Below are positions 17,637 to 27,200 of a DNA stretch of 64,000 bases, piece by piece (the stretch's first letter is position 1; every line of letters begins with the position of its first letter). This DNA comes from Methylobacterium sp. FF17 (GTDB lineage: Bacteria > Pseudomonadota > Alphaproteobacteria > Rhizobiales > Beijerinckiaceae): contig NZ_CP107532.1 in NCBI RefSeq assembly GCF_025813715.1, positions 5,460,501 through 5,524,500 on the forward strand. The letters are read 5' to 3'. The notes beneath the pieces were generated by a model, which was not told the DNA's origin, did not search any database, and worked only from the letters and a program-made list of their open reading frames with translations. Made by a program: the position numbers and the translations under genes.

Positions 17637-18341
17637 TCAGGGATGCGTGATCGGGCGTCCGACGACGGCGGATCCCGCTGCGAAAAGCGCCGTGCTATCA
17701 CCGAAGACCGCTTCCAACGCCTCATGCCCGAGGATGCCCATCGGACAGAGGCCCAGGCGGAACGCGGTTGCGCAGAGGTGTATCGTCTGCATGAGGGCTC
17801 CCGCGTCCCGCCAGACGAGGGAGACGGCTTCCTCGTAGATCGCGTTCGGTACGGCAGGATCGGCCGCGAGGACCAGGATATCCGCGGCCGCGGACGGAAC
17901 GATGCGGCTCGCTGCGTCCACCAAGTCCACCAAACGCTTCGGGCGCTCGGGGCGCAGGAATTCGATGCGGGCGGCAAAGGGATCGAGCCTCAGTATGCGG
18001 GGCTTCGGCCCGCTCCTGACTACGAGGACCGAGAGGGGATGGATCGCGCCGGCCGAATGGGAGGGACGCAAGGAGCGTCGCGGCGACACTCCCCATGCAT
18101 GCCGTGCCGCCGCGGCGACGAGCAGGAGGTTCGCCACTTCCCTCAGCGGAGCGCGGGAGAGGTGCCGCTCCGAGGATCGCGTCTCCAGCACTTCCATGAA
18201 GTTCGAGGGCATCGGCGGCACGACGTTCCCGAGCCCGAAGGACCGCGTGACCGGCCACGTCACCGTGTCGAAGGGGAGCATGGATCCGCGCGGCCGCACA
18301 TCGCCCTGTCGGGAGAGCCGGCTGTTCGTCACGGCGGGCAT
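17637..18341 (-). CDS. SagB-like nitroreductase-family protein
   Basis: The 234-residue product looks like a flavin-dependent nitroreductase of the SagB/ThcOx (azoline dehydrogenase) branch. It has a RSSERHLSRAPLREVANLL start, a PSHSAGAIHPLSVLVV segment where the SagB family has its P-S-G-A-x-x-P motif, DAGALMQTIHLCATAFRLGL in the middle and LGHEALEAVFG near the end. It should use FMN. The start is uncertain: ATG 18341 was chosen for length, and ATG 18281 is possible. The gene is 110 bases after the QueC-like gene on the same strand. Its neighbours suggest oxidation of a deazaguanine-related or peptide intermediate, but that is only inference. Confidence 0.68.
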   Translation of the reverse strand: MPAVTNSRLSRQGDVRPRGSMLPFDTVTWPVTRSFGLGNVVPPMPSNFMEVLETRSSERHLSRAPLREVANLLLVAAAARHAWGVSPRRSLRPSHSAGAIHPLSVLVVRSGPKPRILRLDPFAARIEFLRPERPKRLVDLVDAASRIVPSAAADILVLAADPAVPNAIYEEAVSLVWRDAGALMQTIHLCATAFRLGLCPMGILGHEALEAVFGDSTALFAAGSAVVGRPITHP

Positions 18342-18451
18342 CCCTGGCTCATGGAAACCGCCCCGCCGCCCTCGCCCGGCGCACCCCGGATGCATGCAGG
18401 TGATCCACGGCACCGGTCGGACGATCCGTTCGAGCTGCTGTCGAGCATCGG

Positions 18452-19048
18452 TCAGTAAGGACCTGCACCGATGGCTTCCATGGTCCGGTAGTGCTTTCGA
18501 CAGCCTCCGCATTCACCGCAGGCGTAATCGGAGCGATGGCAGGAATGCGACCACGCCAGGACATCGATGGGTACCCCCGCCCGCCGGACGAGCTCGGCCG
18601 CGCTCATTCCGATGGCAGGGGCTTCGAGTGACATGCCGCCTTCCTGCATGCGAAGGAGGCCGTCGAGGCGCTCGATGAAAGCGGGTTGCCCGTCGACGTG
18701 CTCGCCGTCCGTACCCAACGTCCCGATCATCAGGCGGGTGACGCCGAGCGGGATGACAGCCATCGCGGCCAGGGTCACGACCATCTGGTTCCGGTATGGC
18801 CACCACTCGGAAAGCGGGGCCACGCCGATCTTTGGGCGGCCCGCCATGTCGCCGCTGCCGAGGGCCGCCAGGTTCGCACGGACGACGCGGTGCGCGATGC
18901 CCAGCATCTCGCAGACCGCCGTGGCCGCCCGCACTTCCGCAGGGGCCGCAAGCTGGCCGTAATCGATGGTGACCGCGAACTCGGGACGCTTCCAATACGC
19001 GATGGCGACGGAGTCCATGCCGCCGGACAGGAGCAATGCCGCGCTCAC
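18452..19048 (-). CDS. QueC-like ATP-dependent synthase (7-cyano-7-deazaguanine synthase family)
   Basis: The 198-residue protein starts with AALLLSGGMDSVAIAYW, the PP-loop ATP pyrophosphatase motif SGGxDS. It has TIDYGQLAAPAEVRAA as in QueC and ends in a Cys cluster with four Cys in CHRSDYACGECGGC, the QueC zinc site. QueC makes preQ0 from carboxy-deazaguanine. This copy is shorter than a typical housekeeping QueC (about 220-235 residues) and stands away from other queuosine genes, so it may be a dedicated defence or modification enzyme, as in type IV CBASS and Qat. The GTG at 19048 overlaps the PfkB-fusion stop (GTGA), showing translational coupling. Confidence 0.85.
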   Translation of the reverse strand: MSAALLLSGGMDSVAIAYWKRPEFAVTIDYGQLAAPAEVRAATAVCEMLGIAHRVVRANLAALGSGDMAGRPKIGVAPLSEWWPYRNQMVVTLAAMAVIPLGVTRLMIGTLGTDGEHVDGQPAFIERLDGLLRMQEGGMSLEAPAIGMSAAELVRRAGVPIDVLAWSHSCHRSDYACGECGGCRKHYRTMEAIGAGPY

Positions 19049-20238
19049 GGCCGCCAAGCCAGATGATGGATGGCCGTCACGAAGTCGTCGTGCACCAGGC
19101 ATCCCGACCCCACGACCATCTTCAGGTCCTCGTCCTTGACGGCCTGGGCGAAGGCGTAGACGGGCTTGTCGATGGCCCTGGCGAACCCGACCTCGAACAT
19201 GGTTCCGCTATCGAGGCCGTCCAGGATCGCGAAGACGGCATCGCAGCGCCTGATCGCCTCGATGTCGGCTGGGGCGACGTCCCCCGCCAACCCGGGGCCT
19301 ATGTCGTGGAACGGCGAGAACACGCTCATCCCGACTTCCGCAAGGCATCGACGTGCCTCGTCGACTTGCCACCGCTGCGCCATCGTGAAGAAGGGGCCCG
19401 CCAGGTAAACCTCGCCAGGCTTGGCCACCAACGGAGGTGGGCTCGCACCAGTCAGGAGGCCCGGATCCCGGATCGGAAGGCTTCGGCTGGATACGTACTC
19501 GGAGACCGCCACCGAGGCGATGCGTGCGGACGTGTTCGGATCCATGCCGCGGACGCCCCAGCACGCCGCGAAGGTCGCGGCGAACACGTCCCCGCTACCT
19601 ATGGTGAAGGCTTGCTCGGAGCGATAGGCGCTGACCCGGGTGGCTCCGTCGGCGGTCACCACCAACGCGCCGTCCGCTCCGCACTTGACGACCACGACCT
19701 CGGCGCCCTCGGTGGCCAGGATCCGGCGCGCCGCCGTCTCCGTATCCGCTCCGCCCGCCATGCCAAGGATCTCTCCGCGGTTGGCAACTACCGCGAGCCG
19801 GCGTGCGGTGCTTCCGTTCGCGGAGAACGCCTCGGGTGCGAAGGCCGATTGGGGATCGTAGACGCAGCAATCGGCGGACACCTTGGCCGTAGTCTCCATC
19901 ATCCCGAAGCGGAGGACGACGTCGCCGTCGACCTCAAGGGGTGCAAGACGGCCGATCCGCACGGGCGAGGGCCTGATCACGGGCATGGACATGGGATGGA
20001 CGTAGTCGAACGAGATCCGCTGCGACGCCTCCTGTGTCCGGAGGGCGAAACCGTAAAGTTCCGCGTATTGTAGGAAGTGGCTTCGTAAGCCGGGTTCGGC
20101 GTACGTCACGAGTTCAAGGTCGGTCACGATGCCGCCCAGGGCTGCGGCGGCTCGCCCTCCGGACCCGAAGACCTGATCCCATTCCGGCCAGGAACAGCGC
20201 TCGCGGTAGACGCCGCCCACGATGGTCAGCTTCGTCAT
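19045..20238 (-). CDS. PfkB-family kinase fused to nucleoside 2-deoxyribosyltransferase-like domain
   Basis: The 397-residue product is a fusion. Residues 1-250 form a PfkB/ribokinase-like domain (GSGGRAAAALGG near 26; VVVKCGADGALVV; the FTIGSGDVFAATFA anion-hole motif with catalytic Asp). Residues 260-397 form a nucleoside 2-deoxyribosyltransferase domain (VYLAGPFFT, VFSPFHDIG, CDAVFAILDGLDSGTMFEVGFARA with the conserved Glu). The first domain should phosphorylate a sugar or nucleoside; the second cleaves or exchanges the N-glycosidic bond. Together with QueC and the OGG-like protein they suggest chemistry on a modified guanine or deoxynucleoside. Its ATG overlaps the stop of the small upstream gene (ATGA), and its stop overlaps the QueC-like start. 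Confidence 0.85.
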   Translation of the reverse strand: MTKLTIVGGVYRERCSWPEWDQVFGSGGRAAAALGGIVTDLELVTYAEPGLRSHFLQYAELYGFALRTQEASQRISFDYVHPMSMPVIRPSPVRIGRLAPLEVDGDVVLRFGMMETTAKVSADCCVYDPQSAFAPEAFSANGSTARRLAVVANRGEILGMAGGADTETAARRILATEGAEVVVVKCGADGALVVTADGATRVSAYRSEQAFTIGSGDVFAATFAACWGVRGMDPNTSARIASVAVSEYVSSRSLPIRDPGLLTGASPPPLVAKPGEVYLAGPFFTMAQRWQVDEARRCLAEVGMSVFSPFHDIGPGLAGDVAPADIEAIRRCDAVFAILDGLDSGTMFEVGFARAIDKPVYAFAQAVKDEDLKMVVGSGCLVHDDFVTAIHHLAWRP

Positions 20239-20627
20239 CGGGGTTGGACCTGCACGTCGATGAGTCCTCCGAGGATGCTCAGGATCACGACGTCGTATTG
20301 GAAGCCGGCCCCGATGCACTGGATCAGCTGCGGCATCGACGGCGAGGTGATCGACCCGAGGATCGCGCCCGCAGCGGTGCGGATAAGCAGCCTCTTGGGC
20401 GGCCCCGGATCGTATTCCAGGCTTAGGATGTCCCCGTTCCGGAGCGTGGACCTGACCGTCGGGTCGGGGGAGTTCACCTTCGTCCGCTCGACGATGTTGC
20501 AGGGAGTGCCCGCAGGGGCACCCCCGCCCCCGCCGGTTCCGCCCGGTCCCGGAGCGACGGGGACGGGTCTGGCCGCAGGCCTCAACGGTGTGTCGTCGTT
20601 CCCGCCGCCGTTGCCGCTGCTTGACAT
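20235..20627 (-). CDS. Small Gly/Pro-rich protein leading the QueC-like unit
   Basis: The 130-residue product is the first gene of the unit. Residues 1-45 are a low-complexity Ser/Gly/Pro linker (GPGGTGGGGGAPAGTP). Residues 46-130 form a compact domain rich in beta-strand (LRNGDILSLEYDPG, RLLIRTAAGAILGSI, FQYDVVILSILGGLIDVQVQ). I do not recognise a family. Its four-base overlap with the PfkB-fusion gene shows that it belongs to the module. A small domain on a flexible tail beside a QueC-like enzyme invites the idea of a carrier or modification target, but the sequence does not prove it. No signal peptide or membrane helix is seen. Confidence 0.65.
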   Translation of the reverse strand: MSSSGNGGGNDDTPLRPAARPVPVAPGPGGTGGGGGAPAGTPCNIVERTKVNSPDPTVRSTLRNGDILSLEYDPGPPKRLLIRTAAGAILGSITSPSMPQLIQCIGAGFQYDVVILSILGGLIDVQVQPR

Positions 20628-20773
20628 TCATGCACCCCCAAGGTGAAGCGCCCGATCCTCGTCTCGTGTCTGCAAGTGGGCAGGACATCGGCAGGGCCGG
20701 CTTTCCCTGGACGTTGCATCCGCGTCGGACCGCGTCAAGAAGTCGGCCCGCGTCATCGAATCCGGCCTCGGGT

Positions 20774-22603
20774 TCAGCTCGCGCCCGTGAGCGCGACCGA
20801 GCGGCTCGGCGTGCGCTGTGCCTCCTGCGGCGGGCGGAGCAGCAACAGCCTGTCGCCCGCGGTGGGTTCGATGATCCCGTGTTCGGGCGACGGAAAGCCG
20901 AGGCTGCCGTCCGACCCAATCACCAGCAGGCACGGCACGCCGTGGGTTGTCGCGGCGCCGCCCGCCACCACCTCGAACCGCCAACCGGCCGCGTGCCGTT
21001 CGCTGAGGCTTTGGAAGTCGAGGTCGCCGCCACCCAGCACCTTGCCGCGCAGGTCCCGGCTGACGCCGGTCTCGGCGTGCAGCAGGTGATCGGCCGACGG
21101 CGCGAGCTGGTAGACCCGCTCCCGGCCGAGCTCCGGTGCGAGCCGCGTGCAGACGAGTGCGTTGTAGAGCTCGTCGCGGGTGGCCGCGAGCAGGTAGTCC
21201 GGCGGCTGGTCCGCCAAGCCCTCCTCGGCATGTCGCGAGAGCAGTTCGGCCTGCAACGTCGGTACGCCCCCGACGTGGGCGGCCTGCAGGGCGCCGGGAT
21301 AGGTGTCGATCAGTAGAACCGGAACGCCCGCCCCATGCAAGGCCAGGGCGAGCGCGGTCGACCAGGGCGAGGCGCCGACGATGGCCAGGCGCTCGGCGTC
21401 CGCGGCCACCGAGAGCCGGAGCCGACGCGCCAGCGGTCCGAGCGTGAAGCCATGGGCGAGCACCGTCGCGACGATGACGGCGAACACCGTGGGCTGGATC
21501 AGGTCGCCCCCGGCGAACCCCGCCTCGCTCAGCCTCGGGCCTGCAAGTCCGGCGACCGCGGCCGCCACGATGCCGCGCGGCCCGATCCAGCCGACGAACA
21601 GGCGCTCGCGCCACGTCAGGTCGCTGCGCCAGGTGGCCAGCCAGATCGCGGCGGGTCGTACCAGGAACAGCGTCGCGGCCGTCAGCGCCAGGATGGGAAG
21701 GGAGAGCTTGCCCAGGACCGCGAGGTCGAGGTCGGCCGTGAGCACGACGAAAAGGCAGGACACCAGCAGGACGACGAGGGCTTCCTTGAACCGCCTCAGC
21801 TCCGCGATGCCGGGCACGTGGAGGTTGGCGAGCGCGACCCCGAACGCGGTCGCGCCGATGAGGCCGGCCTCGTGCATCAGGAGGTTCGGGGCCGCGTAGG
21901 CGACGAGCGCCAGCGCAAGGAGCGAGGGCGTCTTCAGCGTCTCGGGCACGAGGTCGCGCCGGAACGCCCAGGCAACCAGGAAAGCCGACCCGACCCCGAG
22001 CACCGTCGCCGCTCCTGCGCCTTCCGCCAGGCGGAGCGCGATGCCGGTCATCGCTTCCTCGCCCGACCGGTGCGGGAAGCCGACCAGGATCTCGATGACG
22101 ATGGCGGTCAGGATCGCGCCGATAGGGTCGTTGACGATGGCCTCCCACTTCAGGAACGAGGCCGAGCGCCGTTCCAGCTTGGCATGGCGCAAGAGGGGCA
22201 GGATGACCGTGGGACCGGTCACCACCAGGATCGCGCCGAACACGGCGGACGGCCCCCACAGCATCCCGCCGATGAGGTGCGCGGCGAGGGTGCCCAGCAC
22301 GAAGTTGATGGGCAGCGCGATGGCGGTGAGCCGCAGCACGCCTCCGCCGGCGGCCCGGAGCTCGCGGAGATCGAGTGCCAGGCCGCCCTCGAACACCACG
22401 ATGGCGACGGCGAGGCCGATCAGGGCCCGCAGGTTAGGCCCGAACGATTGGGTCGGATGCAGGAACCCGAGGATCGGTCCGACGAGGAACCCGAGGCCGA
22501 GCAAGAGGACGATGGCGGGTATCCGAAGGCGCGCGGCGAGCACCTGGGCGGCCACGCCCCCGCCGACGATGCAGAGGACGGCCGTCGCGACACCCTGTTC
22601 CAT
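20774..22603 (-). CDS. CPA-type cation/proton antiporter with C-terminal nucleotide-binding domain
   Basis: The 609-residue protein has about twelve predicted membrane helices in residues 1-390, starting MEQGVATAVLCIVGGGVAAQ. It shows the family's VVFEGGLALDL and ILVVTGPTVILPLL segments and an IVNDPIGAIL motif, where the ND pair is the ion site of NhaP-like exchangers. Residues 400-520 resemble a TrkA-N/RCK Rossmann domain (LAIVGASPWSTALALALHGAGV then VLLIDTYPGALQAA), which would sense NAD(H) or a nucleotide. It exchanges Na+ or K+ for protons in the inner membrane. The divergent PAS kinase gene begins about 150 bases away. Start ATG at 22603, with no strong ribosome site seen. Confidence 0.85.
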   Translation of the reverse strand: MEQGVATAVLCIVGGGVAAQVLAARLRIPAIVLLLGLGFLVGPILGFLHPTQSFGPNLRALIGLAVAIVVFEGGLALDLRELRAAGGGVLRLTAIALPINFVLGTLAAHLIGGMLWGPSAVFGAILVVTGPTVILPLLRHAKLERRSASFLKWEAIVNDPIGAILTAIVIEILVGFPHRSGEEAMTGIALRLAEGAGAATVLGVGSAFLVAWAFRRDLVPETLKTPSLLALALVAYAAPNLLMHEAGLIGATAFGVALANLHVPGIAELRRFKEALVVLLVSCLFVVLTADLDLAVLGKLSLPILALTAATLFLVRPAAIWLATWRSDLTWRERLFVGWIGPRGIVAAAVAGLAGPRLSEAGFAGGDLIQPTVFAVIVATVLAHGFTLGPLARRLRLSVAADAERLAIVGASPWSTALALALHGAGVPVLLIDTYPGALQAAHVGGVPTLQAELLSRHAEEGLADQPPDYLLAATRDELYNALVCTRLAPELGRERVYQLAPSADHLLHAETGVSRDLRGKVLGGGDLDFQSLSERHAAGWRFEVVAGGAATTHGVPCLLVIGSDGSLGFPSPEHGIIEPTAGDRLLLLRPPQEAQRTPSRSVALTGAS

Positions 22604-22754
22604 GCTCGATGCTCCCTGGCCGACGCCGAACCTACGCCGCGGGTGACAACGCGCCCGGACCTTGGCGGTCCCCAGCTTTGGTCACGCGTCTTGGCAACCG
22701 ACGCCCCGCTCGTCGGTTGAACGGCAGGCCCCCGGGCGGCGGGCCGACACGGGG

Positions 22755-23777
22755 GTGGACTTGGTGGAGCACGAAGACGCGGGACCGCCCCGTCCGGACC
22801 TGGAGGTCCTCCTCGCCGCCATCGAGGCCTCCGGCGAGGCCATCCTGATCACCTCGGCCGAGCTCGACGAGCCGGGCCCGCGCATCGAGTATGCCAACCC
22901 TGCCTTCTCGCGCATGACCGGCTACCGGGCGTCCGAGGTCCTGGGCCGCACGCCGCGCATCCTTCAGGGACCCCGGACCGACCGGGCCGTCCTCAACCGC
23001 ATGCACGGGGCGCTCGCGGCAGGCGAGCCGTTCCAGGGCGAGGCGCTCAACTACCGCAAGGACGGTTCGACCTACATGGTCGAGTGGCTCATCACGCCGG
23101 TGCGGGACGCGGAAGGCCGCATCGTGCGCTGGGTTTCCGCCCAGCGCGACATCACCGAGCGGCATGCGGCGGAGGACCGCCAGAACCTGCTTGTGCGCGA
23201 GCTCCACCATCGCGTGAAGAACACGCTCGCCACCGTCCAGGCGGTTCTCAACGCCAGCCTGCGCTCGTCCCTCGGGCTGGCGGAGTTCCGTCAGGCGTTC
23301 ACCGGTCGCATCGCCTCGCTCGCCAAGACGCATGCGCTCATCACGGAGGACCGCACCCAGGCCGTGGCGTTCCAGGATCTGCTGACCGCTGAACTCAAGG
23401 CCTACGACGAGGCGGGACGCCGGCGCGTGACGATGCGCGGCCCCCACGTGCTCCTCCCGTCGGAGTTGGCCGTGCCGGTCGGCATGGCGCTGCACGAGCT
23501 CGCCATGAACGCCGTACTCCACGGCGCCCTGGCCGATCCGGATGGTTGCCTGGAGCTCGATTGGTCGGTCGAGGAAGGCCCGAGCGGCCCGATGTTGCAT
23601 TGGACCTGGAACGAGCACGACGGCCCTCCGGTCGCCTTGCCAACGCGGGAGGGGTTCGGCTCGCAACTCCTCAACCGTGTGCTCACCCAGCAGATCGGCG
23701 CGAAGGTGGACATCGCCTTCGATCCGGATGGCCTGAGGGTCGACGTCGCCATCCCTCTCTCCGGGACGACGTCCTAG
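22755..23777 (+). CDS. PAS domain HWE/HisKA_2 sensor histidine kinase
   Basis: The product (about 340 residues) has one PAS domain (IEYANPAFSRMTGYRASEVL) and an HWE/HisKA_2 kinase region with the phospho-His in RELHHRVKNTLATVQAVLNA, then a HATPase end (ALHELAMNAVLHGAL, and EGFGSQLLNRV for the G box). The PAS resembles LOV proteins (a GRTPRILQGP segment where LOV has N-C-R-F-L-Q), but the flavin-binding Cys is missing, so light sensing by adduct formation is not expected. It is soluble. The start is uncertain: GTG at 22755, GTG at 22764 (after a GGGGGTGG) or ATG at 22662 are in frame. It probably signals to a single-domain regulator. Confidence 0.85.
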   Translation: MDLVEHEDAGPPRPDLEVLLAAIEASGEAILITSAELDEPGPRIEYANPAFSRMTGYRASEVLGRTPRILQGPRTDRAVLNRMHGALAAGEPFQGEALNYRKDGSTYMVEWLITPVRDAEGRIVRWVSAQRDITERHAAEDRQNLLVRELHHRVKNTLATVQAVLNASLRSSLGLAEFRQAFTGRIASLAKTHALITEDRTQAVAFQDLLTAELKAYDEAGRRRVTMRGPHVLLPSELAVPVGMALHELAMNAVLHGALADPDGCLELDWSVEEGPSGPMLHWTWNEHDGPPVALPTREGFGSQLLNRVLTQQIGAKVDIAFDPDGLRVDVAIPLSGTTS

Positions 23778-24296
23778 CCGCAAGCACGACCCGATCAGCG
23801 GTTTCGGCGGCGTTGCCTGCGCGAGCGGCGGGCAGGGACACGGCTGTCTCGGACCCCCCGGTCCACGCGGACGCTCGCCCTCAGGATGGTCGAATGCACG
23901 GTGCCCCCCCTTTCGACCTCAGCCCGTGCTCGTCTCAGATCCCCCGTACGGGCCGATGCCACGGCCGGGGTCGGCGGGCATGCCACCCCGGCGGCCGAGT
24001 GGAACCGGATGACAGCCACCGGTCGGCCCCGGATGCCGGTCGCGCGACGATGGCGACCTGACCGCCTCCGCACCTGAGGACGGGCCATCCGGCAGGGTGA
24101 CCCGCTCGGATCCCGTCGCCCGATGCCGGTACGTTCCGCTCCGTGCCGGGTCGTCGAACATGGCAATCCCATCATCGAACAAGCCAGCCGCTCCGGCTTT
24201 GGAAGAGCGTTCCCCTCCCCGGTAGGCGAAGACATCTCGAAAGGGGAAGCCGAAGTTCGAACCCATCCGCTCCCGAGGCCGCGGCCTACGATGGGG
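23778..24296. other. Intergenic between convergent kinase and cyclase genes
   Basis: A 519-base gap. Overlapping frames of 60-140 codons exist on both strands, but none has a domain, a ribosome site or an internal pattern I can support. No clear rho-independent terminator is visible. Confidence 0.4.
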
Positions 24297-27200
24297 TCAG
24301 GCAACCCTCTCCTTGTCGGCGTCATGGAACCGGAAGGTGTTCCGGCCCGCGGCCTTCGCGGTGTACAGCGATGCGTCCGCACGCCTGAACACGGCGTCGT
24401 GATCGAGACCGTCGTCAGGCATCAGGGTGATGCCGATGCTGAGGCCGACCGCGATTTCCCGCTCCTCGAAGACGAAAGGCCGCCCGACCGCCGCGATCAG
24501 GCTTTCGGCGAGCATGGCCGCGTCCTTTCGGCTGCGTAGGTTGGTTCGCAGGACGGCGAACTCGTCGCCGCCCAACCTGGCCAGCGTGTCCTCGGCGCGC
24601 AGCGTTGCCCTCAGACGTGTCGACACCTCGACGAGCAGTGCGTCCCCGGCATGATGACCGAGCTCGTCGTTGACCTGCTTGAAGCGGTCGAGGTCCAGGT
24701 AGAACAGCGCGAGCCTCTTGCCCTCGCGCCGGGCCTCCGAGAGATCCTGCTCGAAGCGCTCCCGGAACAGGGAGCGGTTCGGCAGGTCCGTCAGCGGGTC
24801 GTGACGGGCGAGATGGACAAGCCTTTGCTCGGTCCGCTTCCGGTCGGTGATGTCCAGGGTCAGTCCCACGATTCGGACGGGCCTGTCGCTCACCTCGTCG
24901 TAGACGATCCTTCCGAAGCTCTGGGCCCACCGGAATCCACCCGCATCGGAAGCGCGGACCCTGAACTCGGCGACGTAGGTGGTGCGCGTGTCGATGGCAC
25001 GCTCGACGGCGGCTTTCGCGAAATCCAGGTCATCGGGATGCACCACGAAGTCCCACTCCTCCGCGCTCAGCTCGATGGCGGTGTGCTGCCCTGCGCTCGC
25101 CGGCGCCAACAAGCCGTGCATGCCGGGATTATGGCTCGACAGGCGGACCAGGCCGGTCGTCAGGTCCCACTCCCAGACGGAGGCGCCCGCAGCCTCCTGG
25201 GCGAGGCGCAGGAGACCTGCCGTCTCCTCAAGCCGGTGCCGCGCCTCGACGCTGTCGTGGATGTCGAGCGCCGTCCCGATCCAGCCCGAGATGCCTTGCC
25301 GCTGCTGGATAGGAAGCATCAGGACCTTGTGCCAACGGTAGGCCCCATCGCGACGTCTCAGGCGGCCTTCCACCTCGTACATGCATCCATCGGCGAGGGC
25401 GCGGTCCCAGGCTCGCTCCATTCGCCCCGCGTCGTCCGGATGGTTCCGGTCCAGTCGCTCCCGGCGCGTGGTGCCGGCGGAGCCGTAGTACGTCCGGAAG
25501 GGCTTGTTGGTGTAGGTGGCGCACCCGTCTTCCGGGCGCATGACCCACACCATCTGCGGCAGGGCATCGGACAGGGCACGGTAGCGGGCTTCGCTTTCCG
25601 CCAGGGCAAGCTCGGCCCGCTTGCGGGCGTCGACGTCGATCTGCGTGCCCACCATGCGAAGCGCCTTGCCCTCGCCGCCTCGCCTGACGACCTTGCCGCG
25701 CACGAGGACCCAGCCGTATCCGCCGTCCTTCCTTAGGAGCCTGAGCTCGCACTCGTAGGCAGGCGTCCGACCCTTCAGGTGCTCGCGCAGCAGTTCCGTG
25801 GCCGCCTCGGCGTCGGCTGGGTGGGCAAGGCGCGTCCACGAGGAGAGATCCGACGCCAGGTCGCCGCGGGCGTAGCCCAGCATTGCGTACCATCGATCCG
25901 AGAACCAAGCCTCCCCCGTCGCGACGTCCCAATCCCAGAGCCCGTCGGAGCCGCTGTCGAGGGCAAGCGCCAGCCGTTCCTCGCTGGCCCGGAGCGCCTC
26001 CTCCACCGCCTTGGCGGCGGTGACGTCGCGCAGCGTCGCGACGTAGCCGGTCGGCTTGCCTGTCTCGGCATCGCGCATGAGGTTGAAGGAGTTCTCCAGC
26101 CAAACCCACGAACCGTCGCGATGGCGATAGCGCTGCCGGGTCAGCGCCCGGTCCGTCTTGCCTTGCGTGAGGTCGTCGAGCATGGCCCGATAGGCCGGAG
26201 CGTCCTCCGGATGAACGTAGTCGAGCGGGCGCGTGCCGACCGATTCATCCGCGTCGTGGCCAAGGATCGTCTTCATGGCAGGCGACACGTAGCGCCGCGT
26301 GGTGTCGAGATCGCACCAGACGATGATGTCCGTCGCATTCTCCGCCAGGAGGCGGTACCTGCGCTCCGAGTCCTGCACGGCCGCCTGCGCCGCCCTGCGG
26401 AGGGTGATGTCCGAGAAGGTGAGGAGGCAGCCTCCGTCCGGCAGGGCGACACGTCGCACTTCGAGGATGGCACCGCCTGGGCCTTGCCACTCGGTCGGCG
26501 ATGGATGTCCAGGCTTATCGCCGTCTGCGGAGGCTTGATCGTTGCCGGTCAACGTTGGCGGGAGGTCACCGCGGTCACGTTGGAATGCTTGTATATCCTC
26601 GCATGCGGCCCCTTCGTGCAGGACGGACGCCGGCAGGTTCAGGAGTTCCGAGGCGCGGGGATTGAACAACCTCACCCGCGCGTCGGCGCCGAACATGATC
26701 AGACCCTGATCCATCTGCCTGAGCGTGGTGCCGAGGGTCGCGTTGGCCTCCCGGACCAGCCCCTCGCTTGCGGTAAGGTCGGTGATGTCGAGGATGACGC
26801 CGTACAGCGCGGTCAGCGCCCCTGTCTGATCGTAGTCGGGGGCGCCTTGGACAAGGACGTGGCGGATGGTTCCGTCGGGGCGCACGACGCGGGCACGTCC
26901 CTGGTAACCGGCTGCATGCGGAGATTGGCCGGCAAGGGCGGCCTCGATACGGGCGCCTACGCCGGCCCTGTCCTGGGCATGGTAGTAGGCGAGGTGGCGA
27001 TCCAGGGGGATCGAGCCGCCCTCGGGCCTGGGGCGTCCGAAGATGTGTGCGAGCCCTTCGGACCAGAGGATGCGCCTGTCCTCCGGGGTGATGCGCCAGT
27101 GGCCGACGCTCGCCGCGCATTCCGCCATGCGCTGCGCCCGGAGCATGGAATCGGTCGCCGATGCGCTTTCGGCCAGCGCGCGTTCGGCCCGTTGCCGCGC

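Noticed and set aside
20628..22259. 543-codon minus-strand frame over the antiporter
   Set aside because: Out of frame with the antiporter, low complexity, no helices; the 609-residue antiporter frame is the gene.
22755..23777. PAS domain as a blue-light LOV sensor
   Set aside because: The LOV-like stretch is present, but the flavin-adduct Cys is replaced (GRTPRILQ), so I do not call it a photoreceptor.
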